A DNA stretch of 56,195 nt from Pseudoalteromonas atlantica (GTDB lineage Bacteria > Pseudomonadota > Gammaproteobacteria > Enterobacterales > Alteromonadaceae), in assembly GCA_007988745.1 (NCBI GenBank), contig BJUT01000024.1, positions 1 through 56,195 of the forward strand, read 5' to 3'. Position 1 is the first letter of the stretch. The number at the start of each line of letters is the position of its first letter. Below, piece after piece: positions 25,396 through 34,177 of the stretch. Below the pieces are notes generated by a model that did not search any database, had not been told where the DNA came from, and worked only from the letters and a program-made list of their open reading frames with translations. A program made the translations under genes and the position numbers.

Positions 25396-26391
25396 GTGAA
25401 CGCTCTAACAACCGCATCGGCTAATTCAGTTACTCATACAGCGCAGCCAAAAGTTGCTCTGATAGCTGAAGGTGGCGGACAACGAGGGATATTCACAGCC
25501 GGTGTATTAGATGCATGGTTAGAGCAAAACTACGACCCATTTGATTTATTTATTGGCACCTCTGCCGGCTCGCAAAATTTAACAAGCTATTTAGCGCGCC
25601 AAAAAGGTTACGCTAAACGCTTAATTAGAGGGCTTTCGCGTAACAAACGCTTTTTTCAATTAGGGCGTGGTTTAATGGGCAAGCACATTGTTGATTTAGA
25701 CTGGTACTTTGAAAAAACCACCGAAGTAAACAGAGCCCTTGATTTTAAAACAGCAAAAACCAGCTTAGGCGAGCGTGAGCTGCTTATAACGGCAACCAAT
25801 GCACGCGACAGAAAAGCCTATTACCTTTCACCTACAGGCGAGGGTAAGCAATGGCGCGATTTGTTAAAAGCATCGAGCGCGTTACCTTTTTTGTATAAAC
25901 AAGGCGTTAAACTTACTCCTTGGTTAGGTACAAAAGCGGCAAACGAAGTGCATTTAGCTGCAGAGCAATCAAGTGAAGATTTTTATTTAGATGGCGGCTT
26001 AGCTGCGCCCTTGCCTGTACGCGAAGCTTATAACCGTGGCGCACGAAAAATCGTAGTAATTAGAACCGTTGATGAGCATTTTCAGGCGCAAACTGCATGG
26101 GTTCAAAAGCTTAGAACATTTGCATGTGCATCAGGCTACTGCCCAAAAACACTTGATTACTTGATTCAACACGAGCAAGCATACCTAGACGAGCTAACGT
26201 TTATTGCCAACCCGCCTAGTGATGTAGAAATTATACAAATTTTTGCAGACGAAAAGCTACACAGTAAATTATTAGGTAGCTCGAATGATGATTTACGCTT
26301 TGATCATAAGCTAGGTGTAAAAGCAGGCCGCGCTTATTTAAAAAGCCAAAACGCACGTATAGTAGATTACGCACACAGCTACGCTATGTAG
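25396..26391 (+). CDS. Patatin-like phospholipase (YjjU type)
   Basis: Patatin-like enzymes are Ser-Asp dyad lipid acyl hydrolases. The oxyanion-hole motif EGGGQRGIFTAGVLDA lies near residue 29, the nucleophile elbow GTSAG near 55, and the catalytic Asp in LDGGLAAPLPV near 204. The 331 residues match the length of E. coli YjjU (357) and its close marine relatives. There is no signal peptide, so it should act in the cytoplasm or at the inner face of the membrane. The start is GTG at 25396, preceded by AAGGAAGG. A 282-base leader region without a gene lies upstream, and a bidirectional terminator separates it from the convergent transporter gene. Confidence 0.9.
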   Translation: MNALTTASANSVTHTAQPKVALIAEGGGQRGIFTAGVLDAWLEQNYDPFDLFIGTSAGSQNLTSYLARQKGYAKRLIRGLSRNKRFFQLGRGLMGKHIVDLDWYFEKTTEVNRALDFKTAKTSLGERELLITATNARDRKAYYLSPTGEGKQWRDLLKASSALPFLYKQGVKLTPWLGTKAANEVHLAAEQSSEDFYLDGGLAAPLPVREAYNRGARKIVVIRTVDEHFQAQTAWVQKLRTFACASGYCPKTLDYLIQHEQAYLDELTFIANPPSDVEIIQIFADEKLHSKLLGSSNDDLRFDHKLGVKAGRAYLKSQNARIVDYAHSYAM

Positions 26392-26400
26392 CTGTGTATT

Positions 26401-26438
26401 AACGCTTAAACTTAAATTACTACTTAAGTTTAAGCGTT
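26401..26438. terminator. Bidirectional terminator between the patatin and transporter genes
   Basis: AACGCTTAAACTTAA (26401-26415) pairs perfectly with TTAAGTTTAAGCGTT (26424-26438) around an 8-base loop. It lies between two convergent genes. Neither strand has a long T-run directly after the stem. Confidence 0.65.
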
Positions 26439-26458
26439 GGTAAAGCGCCGTGGCAAAA

Positions 26459-27322
26459 TTAAAGCTCTGCTTTTTTTAAATTTATCGATGGCTTTTTATT
26501 GCTAATCGCCGCACCTATTAAAATAAGCGCTAAAGCAAAAAACACTGACCAACTAAAAGGAGCCTGCGAGGCGAGTATTAAAATAAAAGTAGAAAGCACC
26601 GGCGTTAAAAAACTTAACGAGGCTAATAGCGAGCGGTTACCAAATTTTAAACCATAATCCCATAAATAAAATGCACCTCCCACTGGGCCTAATCCTAATA
26701 AAATAGCGCCTAACCATTGTGAAACAGACAAACTAGTAACGGTTGTTTCAAAATAAAAATGTGCACAAAGGGCAAGCACAGCCACAATAAGCGAAAGCCA
26801 GCCTATGTCATCTACTTGGCTATTAAATTGCGACATTAAATAAGAATAACTAGACCACAATACTGCGCAGCATCCTGCAAAAAAATACCCTAAGTAATAC
26901 TCACTATTGATAGATAACCCACTGCCATCGGTAATTAAACTAAGCGTGCCTAAAAACCCCAATAATCCGCCCAATATTGCTTTAAATTTAGATCCAGGGG
27001 TAGCCACAAATACACCCAGTAATAATGGCCAAAGGTACACAATTAAGCTTACCTCTATTAAAGGGCCGTATTTTAAAGCCATAAAATAACAAAAGTGAAA
27101 ACCAAATAAGCCGGTAACACCTATTACAATTTGTTTTTTAGAAAGCTTTGGAGGGGTTAATAATGGCTGTTTTGTAGCGACACGTTTTACTAATAAAATA
27201 ATAAAAGAAAGTGCAAAGCACATAAAAAGTAACTGAAAAGCCGGGAGTGCTTTGGTTAAATTACCTAGTAATGCTAAAAGCCCCCACGAAAATATTGCTA
27301 AAAACCCTATGTGTGTTGCCAT
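26459..27322 (-). CDS. DMT/EamA family membrane transporter
   Basis: The 287-residue product has ten predicted transmembrane helices in two repeats of five, the layout of EamA exporters of the drug/metabolite superfamily. Typical patches are FSWGLLALLGNLTKALPAFQ at the start, LFGFHFCYFMALKYGPLIEV (helix 3-4) and LGLGPVGGAFYLWDYGLKFG in the second repeat. The pattern is close to the YddG-like aromatic amino acid exporters, but the substrate is uncertain. An AraC regulator gene lies 150 bases upstream on the same strand and could control it. It faces the patatin gene across a terminator. Confidence 0.85.
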   Translation of the reverse strand: MATHIGFLAIFSWGLLALLGNLTKALPAFQLLFMCFALSFIILLVKRVATKQPLLTPPKLSKKQIVIGVTGLFGFHFCYFMALKYGPLIEVSLIVYLWPLLLGVFVATPGSKFKAILGGLLGFLGTLSLITDGSGLSINSEYYLGYFFAGCCAVLWSSYSYLMSQFNSQVDDIGWLSLIVAVLALCAHFYFETTVTSLSVSQWLGAILLGLGPVGGAFYLWDYGLKFGNRSLLASLSFLTPVLSTFILILASQAPFSWSVFFALALILIGAAISNKKPSINLKKAEL

Positions 27323-27472
27323 TAATTACCCTCCGTAAATACTATGTACTGAGTGTATCAATATAGGTTTTTAAAAATGTGCTAAAAAGACGGTGTTATT
27401 GTTTGCTCTGACGCTATTTAACCTACGCTCTGCTTGAGCTTGCTTTATTATTTCGTGTTTAGGTTATCTATA

Positions 27473-28183
27473 TTACTGCTTTGCAAACGCTTTAGGTGGC
27501 TGTCCAAAATATACATTAAACCGGCGGCTAAACGCAGAGGCATCATTATAACCAATGCGCTCGCCTACTAAAGCAATCGGTAAGTCTGAATGGGTTAAAA
27601 GGGCGCGAGCATGTTGCATTCGTAACATGGTTAAATATTGCAACGCACTCATAGTGGTATTTTTTTTAAATACAGTTTTAAACTGCGTTACGCTTAAACA
27701 GGCTATACCGGCCAGCTCTTTTAACGTGTAGGGGTAGGCTAAATTTTGCTTTACAGTGGTTATTACATTATCTATTCGCTTATCTATATTAATGTGGCTG
27801 CTTTGCTCACAAAGTAATAAGTAAAATAAATCAAAAGTTGAACTTGTAAGCTTTTCACCGCTAACAACGAGCAGTTGCTGCTCTATAAACTGTAAGTAAC
27901 TTAATAAACGGCTATCTATTGAGATTTTAGGGCATAAAAGGTTAATAAGGTTTTCAGGGAGCGCGTCTAAATCTGCCACAATAAAACGCGCGGCTTCATC
28001 GGCTGTAAAGGCATGCACTACGTTTTTCTCTATAACGATACAACTGCCTGTACTCACCGTTGTTTTAAAGTCATTATTTAACGTTATAAAAATTTCCCCG
28101 TGTAGGGGTAAAACGAATTGATGGTAATTGTGCTGGTGGCGCTTTATATCTTGCGAATAATACCGAATAGAAAGCTTACTCAT
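27473..28183 (-). CDS. AraC family transcriptional regulator
   Basis: The 236-residue product has an N-terminal cupin-like sensor (HNYHQFVLPLHGEIFITLNN, about 17-36) and two C-terminal helix-turn-helix motifs. The first is LKELAGIACLSVTQFKTVFK (about 154-173); the second is PIALVGERIGYNDASAFSRR, with the family signature ending FNVYFGQPPKAF. The sensor resembles cupins that bind small aromatic or amino-acid effectors, but the ligand is unknown. It lies upstream of the DMT exporter on the same strand, so regulation of the exporter is a natural guess. A short duplicated stretch, two copies of CCTACTCCAATA, precedes the gene at 28188-28211. Confidence 0.85.
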   Translation of the reverse strand: MSKLSIRYYSQDIKRHQHNYHQFVLPLHGEIFITLNNDFKTTVSTGSCIVIEKNVVHAFTADEAARFIVADLDALPENLINLLCPKISIDSRLLSYLQFIEQQLLVVSGEKLTSSTFDLFYLLLCEQSSHINIDKRIDNVITTVKQNLAYPYTLKELAGIACLSVTQFKTVFKKNTTMSALQYLTMLRMQHARALLTHSDLPIALVGERIGYNDASAFSRRFNVYFGQPPKAFAKQ

Positions 28184-28270
28184 TGCCTACTCCAATACCT
28201 ACTCCAATACCTAATACAGAACCCGAGTATTGCCTAACATACTTTAAGTAAAACATGGCGTTGATTAAAC

Positions 28271-28702
28271 CTAAGTAGATGACAATAATATACTGGTTTC
28301 GCTATTTAAAATGCCTTCTATTTCGCGTACTTGCCTGAGTACGCCATCAAACTCACTTAAATTTGCCGCCTGTATTTCAGCCACTAAATCCCAAGCGCCG
28401 TTGGTTGTATGTAACTTTGTTAGCTCAGGTATGCCGCGCATGGTTTTAATTACCTGCGATGTAGATTTACCCACCACTTCCACCATCATTATTGCTCTTA
28501 CAGCTTCGGTTTCTATGTGTTCGTGTACACGCACCGTAAAGCCTAATATAGCGCCCGATGAGACTAAACGGTCTAAGCGGTTTTGCACTGTCCCGCGCGA
28601 CACTTTTAAAACATCGGCTAGGGCTGAAATAGAAGCGCGGCCATCTTTTCGTAATTCGGCTATTAATGCGTTATCTAATGAGTCGTAAATGTAAGGGGTC
28701 AT
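28271..28702 (-). CDS. Lrp/AsnC family transcriptional regulator
   Basis: The 143-residue product has the Lrp layout. A winged helix-turn-helix spans about 10-55 (LRKDGRASISALADVLKVSR, then GTVQNRLDRLVSSGAI), and a RAM ligand-binding domain follows, with GAWDLVAEIQAANLSEFDGV (about 101-120) as the amino-acid-sensing part. Lrp-type regulators form octamers and sense amino acids. It is divergent from the ornithine cyclodeaminase gene 168 bases away, so it most likely controls the ornithine-citrulline operon in response to an amino acid such as arginine or ornithine. The AT-rich gap holds no other gene. Confidence 0.9.
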   Translation of the reverse strand: MTPYIYDSLDNALIAELRKDGRASISALADVLKVSRGTVQNRLDRLVSSGAILGFTVRVHEHIETEAVRAIMMVEVVGKSTSQVIKTMRGIPELTKLHTTNGAWDLVAEIQAANLSEFDGVLRQVREIEGILNSETSILLSST

Positions 28703-28869
28703 AAAACGCCTTGGGTTATGTGTTTATTACAAATTACTAAATTTGTACTTTAATGCATAGCAATTTGCTAAAAAATAATATTATTTGTATAAACTTTTGG
28801 CATTTTAAGTAACACCTCTGGCCTATAAACTTATTTCAATTAATTTATTTAGTCATTAAAGAGGTATTT

Positions 28870-29952
28870 ATGAGTCATTTTATCGCACAACCTAAACAAG
28901 GTGTTCCATTTGTTAGCGTACAGGCAATGGCCAAACTTATAAATAAAGTCGGAATAGAAAACGTATTGCTTGAGCTTACTCAAAGATTAGAACACGACTT
29001 TGCTCGCTGGGACGAATTTGATAAATCGCCACGTTATGCAGCGCACTCTCCTGATGGCGTAATAGAGCTTATGCCCGTGAGCGACGGTAAAATGTTTAGC
29101 TGTAAATATGTAAATGGTCATCCAAAAAACACCTTTAAGGAACTTCAAACCGTGGCCGCGTTTGGTATTTTGTCGGATGTTGATAGCGGTTATCCGGTTA
29201 TGATCAGCGAAATGTGCTTACTAACAGCCTTACGTACAGCGGCTACATCGGCGCTTGTGGCAAAGTATTTAGCGCCTAAGCACTCAACAACGCTTACATT
29301 AATTGGTAATGGTGCACAGTCTGAGTTTCAGGCATTAGCTTTTAAAGCCGTATTAGGTATTACTCACATTCGTTTATACGATATTGATAAAAACGCCTCA
29401 CAAAAAGCCTACAACAACTTAAGTGGCTACGGCTTAAATATAACTCTATGCAATAGCGCAGAAGAAGCCGTAGAAGGCGCGCACATTATTACCACCTGCA
29501 CAGCCGATAAAAAAAATGCCACTATTTTAACCAGCGATATGATCCCCCAGGGCGTGCATTTAAATGCCATTGGTGGCGATTGCCCTGGTAAAACAGAGCT
29601 TGATTCACAATTATTAACGCGCGCAAATGTGTTTGTAGAGTACGAGCCGCAAACCAGAATAGAGGGCGAAATACAGCAAATGAGCAAAACCTTTGCCGTA
29701 ACAGAGTTTCATAAAGTAATTAATAAACAAACACCTGGGCGTACAAGTAACAACGAGCTTACTATTTTTGATGGGGTAGGCTTTGCAAGCGAAGACTTTA
29801 CCGCGCTGGTGTATATTAAAGACGCGCTGGTGGCTGCGGGTGAGTTTGAACTACTTGATTTAATTACACAACAAGCTGATCCGCGTAATTTATTTTCGGT
29901 ACTTAATAGTACACAACCATCAAAAACACCTAAGCAAGAGCAAGTCGCATGA
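28870..29952 (+). CDS. ocd: Ornithine cyclodeaminase
   Basis: Ornithine cyclodeaminase turns L-ornithine into L-proline and ammonia with a bound NAD+. The 360 residues show the family blocks: MPVSDGKMFSCKYVNGHP (substrate site with Lys and Arg nearby), the TALRTAATSALVAKYL helix, the NAD-binding Rossmann start LTLIGNGAQSEFQA (about 138-151), and the catalytic Asp region LNAIGGDCPGKTELD (about 231-245). The C-terminal DGVGFASEDFTAL is also typical. AGAGG precedes the ATG. The stop overlaps the start of ctlX (ATGA), so the two enzymes are made together: ctlX supplies ornithine from citrulline and this enzyme converts it to proline. Confidence 0.93.
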   Translation: MSHFIAQPKQGVPFVSVQAMAKLINKVGIENVLLELTQRLEHDFARWDEFDKSPRYAAHSPDGVIELMPVSDGKMFSCKYVNGHPKNTFKELQTVAAFGILSDVDSGYPVMISEMCLLTALRTAATSALVAKYLAPKHSTTLTLIGNGAQSEFQALAFKAVLGITHIRLYDIDKNASQKAYNNLSGYGLNITLCNSAEEAVEGAHIITTCTADKKNATILTSDMIPQGVHLNAIGGDCPGKTELDSQLLTRANVFVEYEPQTRIEGEIQQMSKTFAVTEFHKVINKQTPGRTSNNELTIFDGVGFASEDFTALVYIKDALVAAGEFELLDLITQQADPRNLFSVLNSTQPSKTPKQEQVA

Positions 29953-30860
29953 GCCACATAAAGCAAGCCCCAACAGCGGTGGTGATGGTGCGCCCGCATC
30001 ACTTTACATCTAACCCACAAACCATGTTAGACAACACGTTTCAAAGTACCTGCAACTCACAAAATCAGAGTCAGCTTGCCTTTGACGAAGTCACTAATGC
30101 GGTTAAATTATTACAAAACGAGGGCGTAACGGTTCATCTTTTTGAAGACGAACATACACACACGCCCGATTCTGTGTTTCCAAATAATTGGTTTTCTACC
30201 CATCAAAGTGGCGAGCTAGTTATGTACCCAATGTACGCAGAAAACAGAAGGTTAGAATATCGAAAAGATATTATTGATTTTTTGACTAATCACTATAAAG
30301 TGTTGTCTGTGACTGATTATTCATTTTTAGCGAAAGAAAATGCATTTCTAGAAGGCACAGGATCGCTTGTTATTGATCACCCCCATAAGCTTGCTTATGC
30401 AGTAGAATCTAAGCGCACTACTAAAACCGTGGTTAATACAGTATGCGAGCAATTAAAGCTAAAACCTGTTGTATTTAACGCCTACGATGAGCAAGGTACT
30501 GCGGTTTATCATACTAATGTATTAATGTGTGTAGCCACAGAGTTTGCCATGATCAGCTTAAATATGGTGCCAAATAGTCAGCACAAACAATTAACTAGCC
30601 ATTTTATACAAAGCCATTTAGAAGTAATAAACTTAACTAATGAGCAAATAAGTAGCTTTTGCGGCAACGCAATAGAGTTACAAGGTACAAATGGTCGTAT
30701 TTTAGCACTCTCACAAACGGCGTTTAATGCACTTACAACCGAGCAAAAAGCAGCAATACAAAAAACAGCTAAACTTGTTCCGTTACCTATACCAACCATA
30801 GAGTCGGCGGGAGGTTCGGTTAGATGCATGATTGCTGGCATACACCTGCAAAGTAAATAA
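29949..30860 (+). CDS. ctlX: Citrulline utilisation hydrolase (CtlX type, guanidino/ureido-hydrolase fold)
   Basis: The 303-residue product has the pentein fold of arginine deiminases and dimethylarginine hydrolases. Read blocks are MVRPHHFTSNPQT at the start, PDSVFPNNWFSTH (about 73-85, with the acidic substrate ligand), FLEGTGSLVIDH (about 133-144), the HTNVLMCVA motif with catalytic His, and the active-site Cys in GGSVRCMIAGIHL near residue 293. The N-terminal and PNNWFS signatures match proteins named CtlX, thought to hydrolyse citrulline to ornithine, ammonia and CO2. It overlaps ocd by 4 bases, so the pair would carry citrulline through ornithine to proline. A hydrolase acting directly on arginine derivatives remains possible. 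Confidence 0.85.
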   Translation: MSHIKQAPTAVVMVRPHHFTSNPQTMLDNTFQSTCNSQNQSQLAFDEVTNAVKLLQNEGVTVHLFEDEHTHTPDSVFPNNWFSTHQSGELVMYPMYAENRRLEYRKDIIDFLTNHYKVLSVTDYSFLAKENAFLEGTGSLVIDHPHKLAYAVESKRTTKTVVNTVCEQLKLKPVVFNAYDEQGTAVYHTNVLMCVATEFAMISLNMVPNSQHKQLTSHFIQSHLEVINLTNEQISSFCGNAIELQGTNGRILALSQTAFNALTTEQKAAIQKTAKLVPLPIPTIESAGGSVRCMIAGIHLQSK

Positions 30861-30881
30861 CCTACCACTAAGTCAACATAC

Positions 30882-30902
30882 TAAGGCAGCTTAGCTGCCT
30901 TA
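30882..30902 (+). terminator. Short hairpin after ctlX (possible weak terminator)
   Basis: TAAGGCAGC (30882-30890) pairs with GCTGCCTTA (30894-30902) around TTA. No T-run follows, so it may only attenuate transcription into the symporter gene. Confidence 0.45.
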
Positions 30903-30986
30903 ATCTATGGCTAACATGCATTATTAAATGCCAATTACTCAACTACACGCTGAGTAAAAACATAATAAATACAAAAGGATTAGCCC

Positions 30987-32393
30987 ATGTTCGATACCGT
31001 AGTAAAAAGTGTAAATGGCCTATTATGGGGAGAAGGCCAAATACTAATCTACATACTACTGTTTGCAGGTATTTGGTTTTCGGTACGTTTAAAAGCAATT
31101 CAAATAGTAAAATTTAAACACATGTTTAGCCTGTTAAAAGGCAGTAGCAAGTGTAAAAAAGACGACATTTCATCATTTCAAGCATTGTGTACAGGCCTGT
31201 GTGCCCGTGTAGGTACCGGTAATTTAGCCGGGGTCGCTGTTGCAATTTCACTAGGCGGAAGCGGCGCCATATTTTGGATGTGGGTTATAGCCATACTCGG
31301 CATGGCAACCGGCTTTGCCGAAAGTGTATTAGGGCAAGTGTATAAAGTACGCGATAGTAGTGGCGAATTTAGAGGTGGCCCCGCCTATTATATTCAACAA
31401 GGTTTGGGCAGCCGTGCCTTTGCTATTGTGTTTGCCGCGTGTTTATTTTTAGGTTATGGCTTTACTTTTAGTGCTATGCAAACCAATACAATAACCGACG
31501 CCCTTAACTATGCTTTTCAAGTACCTACCTTTTATTCTGGATTAGTTATTACCGTATTAGCAGGCTCAATTATATTAGGTGGCTTTAAAGCCATTGCCCG
31601 CTTTGCCGAGCGAGTAGTGCCACTAATGGGCATATTATTTGTAGCCGCGGCGGTTATTATTACGATTATGAATTTACCGCAAGTGCCTGCCATGCTTAAA
31701 GATGTGTTTTTATCAGCGTTTGGTTTGCAAGAAGCCGGCGCAGGAGCAATGGGCGCTGCCATTAAAAACGGTATACAACGCGGATTATATTCTAACGAAG
31801 CCGGCGCAGGTAGTGTGCCGCATGCTGCAGCAAGCGCAAGCCCAATGCCTAATCACCCAGTTACACAAGGGTATATACAAATGCTTGGCGTGTTTTTCGA
31901 TACAATTGTACTTTGTAGCTGTACCGCGGTAGTTATTTTATTGGCCGATGTAGATATAAGCGGCGAAATGGAAGGCATACGTTTAACCCAAAGCGCCATG
32001 ACCGCACATTTAGCACAAGGCGGTGTGTACTTTGTTGCGGCAGCCATAACCTTATTTGCTTTTACCTCGGTAGTGGCCAACTATGCTTACGCCGAAAGTA
32101 ACCTGCATTTATTTAAGCTCGATAACAAAGTAGGGCGCACAATTTATACATTACTTTATTTATCAATGATGCTGTGGGGCGCATCGGCATCTCTAAAAGA
32201 AGTCTGGGATTTAGCCGATATAGCATTAGGGTTAATGACAGTGGTTAACGTAATCGCTATTATATTGCTCACGCCAACTATTTTGTCTGTTAATCGCGAC
32301 TACAACACACAAAGAAAAAAAGGCATAGAGCCCGAATTTAAAGTAAAAGATGTAAAAGTACAGGGTAAATGCGAAAGCGGCATTTGGGATTGA
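30987..32393 (+). CDS. Sodium:alanine symporter family protein (AGCS)
   Basis: The 468-residue product is an integral membrane protein of the AGCS family, which imports alanine, glycine or glutamine with Na+. Family patches include LCARVGTGNLAGVAVAISLG (about 71-90), FWMWVIAILGMATGFAESVL, GGPAYYIQQGLG (about 130-141) and GIQRGLYSNEAGAGSVPHAA (about 263-282); about ten transmembrane helices can be seen. The ATG follows AAAGGA. It lies 126 bases after ctlX in the same direction, with only a weak hairpin between, so it may be co-regulated and could import or export an amino acid of the citrulline-proline route. The substrate is not certain. Confidence 0.92.
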   Translation: MFDTVVKSVNGLLWGEGQILIYILLFAGIWFSVRLKAIQIVKFKHMFSLLKGSSKCKKDDISSFQALCTGLCARVGTGNLAGVAVAISLGGSGAIFWMWVIAILGMATGFAESVLGQVYKVRDSSGEFRGGPAYYIQQGLGSRAFAIVFAACLFLGYGFTFSAMQTNTITDALNYAFQVPTFYSGLVITVLAGSIILGGFKAIARFAERVVPLMGILFVAAAVIITIMNLPQVPAMLKDVFLSAFGLQEAGAGAMGAAIKNGIQRGLYSNEAGAGSVPHAAASASPMPNHPVTQGYIQMLGVFFDTIVLCSCTAVVILLADVDISGEMEGIRLTQSAMTAHLAQGGVYFVAAAITLFAFTSVVANYAYAESNLHLFKLDNKVGRTIYTLLYLSMMLWGASASLKEVWDLADIALGLMTVVNVIAIILLTPTILSVNRDYNTQRKKGIEPEFKVKDVKVQGKCESGIWD

Positions 32394-32421
32394 TTCCCGT
32401 ATTTTAAGCAATTTTAACGAT

Positions 32422-32457
32422 AAAAAGCGGTTTTATGGCAACATAAAACCGCTTTTT
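32422..32457 (+). terminator. Strong intrinsic terminator after the AGCS symporter gene
   Basis: A perfect 16-base stem, AAAAAGCGGTTTTATG (32422-32437) with its complement (32442-32457), has a GCAA (GNRA) tetraloop and ends in a T-run. Confidence 0.9.
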
Positions 32458-32532
32458 AATTTTGCATAATTATTCAAATTTAGATAGTGTGAACAGCAAT
32501 GAAATATAAGAATAACAAGGTAAATTGATTTA

Positions 32533-33579
32533 ATGATCGACATTCACGCAGGTAAAACAGCTGCAAAAATTATTAACGAGCAGGGCTTTAAACCCGAGTT
32601 ATTTACCTCTTTTTTAGGGGCAAGTGGCGGGCCTAAATGGTTTACATTATTTGGCTTAGACAAATATATTTTTGGTGAATTTTTTAAAAACCGAACCCAA
32701 CCACTTAACTTAATTGGTTCATCTGCTGGCGCATTTCGTTCAGCCTGTTTTGCACAAAACGACCCCGTTGCTGCCATTGAGCGTTTAGCCAAATCGTATT
32801 CGCAAACGCGCTATTCTAGTAATAAACCAACACCTGCTGAAATTACACTAAAAGCCCGCGCATTATTAGATGATGTATTTGGTGAGCACGGCGTAACCGA
32901 AATTTTAAATAATCCTATTTTTAAAGCGCATTTTATAGTGGCAAAATCGAATGGGTTTATTGCCAGTGAAAATAAATTAATTCAGCTTTTAGGTTTATCA
33001 AAAAGTTATATGCTCAACCGCGTAAACCGAAAATTATTAGGTTCGCAGTACGAGCGATTTATTTTTGGTGCGCCCAACAGCAATTTATCAATAACCGACA
33101 GTTATAATTTTAAAACGCAAAACATACCACTTAGCCAAACAAATTTAAAAGATGCTTTACTTGCATCGGGCTCTATACCCCTTGTTATGCAAGGCATAAA
33201 AAATATTGCAGGATCGCCACCCGGCATTTATCGCGATGGCGGAATAATTGACTACCACTTTGATTTAAAAATTAATAACCCAGGTTTAATTTTGTATCCG
33301 CATTTTAATAGCGAGCCAAAAGCAGGGTGGTTTGATAAAAATTTAAAACGTAAAGTAGCACCACAAAATTACGATAACGTGGTGATGATCTCCCCATCAA
33401 AAGAATTTATAGCCGGTTTACCTTACGGAAAAATTCCAGACAGAAATGACTTTACCGATCTTGATGCAGACACACGTATTAAATATTGGGATACCGTTTT
33501 TAGTGAAACTGAAAAATTGGCTGAAGCATTTGATAAGAAAAAGGTTAATAAAAATTACAGGTTAAAGACACTAAGCTAG
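32533..33579 (+). CDS. Patatin-like phospholipase family protein
   Basis: This 348-residue protein is a second, divergent patatin-type hydrolase. The glycine-rich oxyanion region is SFLGASGGPKWF (about 26-37), the nucleophile elbow GSSAGAF near 62, and the catalytic Asp in YRDGGIIDYHFD near 237. The C-terminal part (PHFNSEPKAGWFDKNLKRK, then EFIAGLPYGKIPDRNDF) is conserved in marine relatives as I recall. It has no signal peptide. It is not a close copy of the YjjU-type gene at 25396; only the active-site motifs are shared. A single gene by context, after the terminator of the symporter gene. Confidence 0.85.
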   Translation: MIDIHAGKTAAKIINEQGFKPELFTSFLGASGGPKWFTLFGLDKYIFGEFFKNRTQPLNLIGSSAGAFRSACFAQNDPVAAIERLAKSYSQTRYSSNKPTPAEITLKARALLDDVFGEHGVTEILNNPIFKAHFIVAKSNGFIASENKLIQLLGLSKSYMLNRVNRKLLGSQYERFIFGAPNSNLSITDSYNFKTQNIPLSQTNLKDALLASGSIPLVMQGIKNIAGSPPGIYRDGGIIDYHFDLKINNPGLILYPHFNSEPKAGWFDKNLKRKVAPQNYDNVVMISPSKEFIAGLPYGKIPDRNDFTDLDADTRIKYWDTVFSETEKLAEAFDKKKVNKNYRLKTLS

Positions 33580-33602
33580 CAGTTATAATTAAAGAAAAAC
33601 GA

Positions 33603-34085
33603 ATGAAAATCAAGGACGTTAAATTGAAAATTCTATTTTTGAAATCGATGTTTAAATTAGAAAAGTTAGTTATTGAAAAAAACATTAAAAAAGCAAATGT
33701 CATAAGAAAAGTCATTATTCAAAAGCTACAAATATATTTGAATGATAATTATAGTGAAGATACGTTTAATGAAAATCTAAAGGTTGCAATGGACGCTGTT
33801 AGTAAAACATTATACGAAGAGGAGATTGAAGAAACTGAAAAAACACTTAAGGCAATTTCAATCTTAGAAAACGAAATAGAGAATTTTATTACTGACTATT
33901 ATTTGGCTATGTCTTATTCATATTCACAAGCAAAAATATCAAACGTATTTAAATTAAGTCAAAATAAAGATATAGAGGAAGACTTTTATAATAAAGCTTT
34001 GAATTATAACGCACAGGTGAAAAAGTTTGACGATAAAAGTTTTAAAGACAAAATAAAATCAGTGAATAAGGAGGAAAAAAATTAA
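33603..34085 (+). CDS. Hypothetical helical protein, very AT-rich gene
   Basis: I do not recognise this 160-residue protein. It is lysine- and glutamate-rich and almost wholly helical, with probable coiled coils (KLVIEKNIKKANVIRKVI near 23-40 and EEEIEETEKTLKAISILEN near 73-91). It has no signal peptide or membrane segment. The gene is clearly more AT-rich than its neighbours, with codon use dominated by AAA, ATT and GAA, which suggests recent acquisition. It starts 24 bases after the patatin gene, and a perfect AAGGAGG lies at its 3' end, probably serving the next gene. It and the following membrane-protein gene look like a pair. Confidence 0.6.
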   Translation: MKIKDVKLKILFLKSMFKLEKLVIEKNIKKANVIRKVIIQKLQIYLNDNYSEDTFNENLKVAMDAVSKTLYEEEIEETEKTLKAISILENEIENFITDYYLAMSYSYSQAKISNVFKLSQNKDIEEDFYNKALNYNAQVKKFDDKSFKDKIKSVNKEEKN

Positions 34086-34177
34086 GAAAAAGAATAAAAA
34101 ATGATTTAAAAGAAAAAGTTAGGAATGCCAAATTCACTTTAATCAGTCCTATATCAATAAGCTCTACTCATATAACA

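Noticed and set aside
31698..31714. AAAGATGTGTTTTTATC inside the AGCS gene, similar to the Ter-like motif
   Set aside because: It lacks the AGTA start and the final C and lies in conserved coding sequence, so it is probably chance.
32533..33579. Second patatin-like gene considered as a duplicate of the one at 25396
   Set aside because: Only the active-site motifs are shared; the rest of the sequences and lengths differ, so they are distinct subfamilies.
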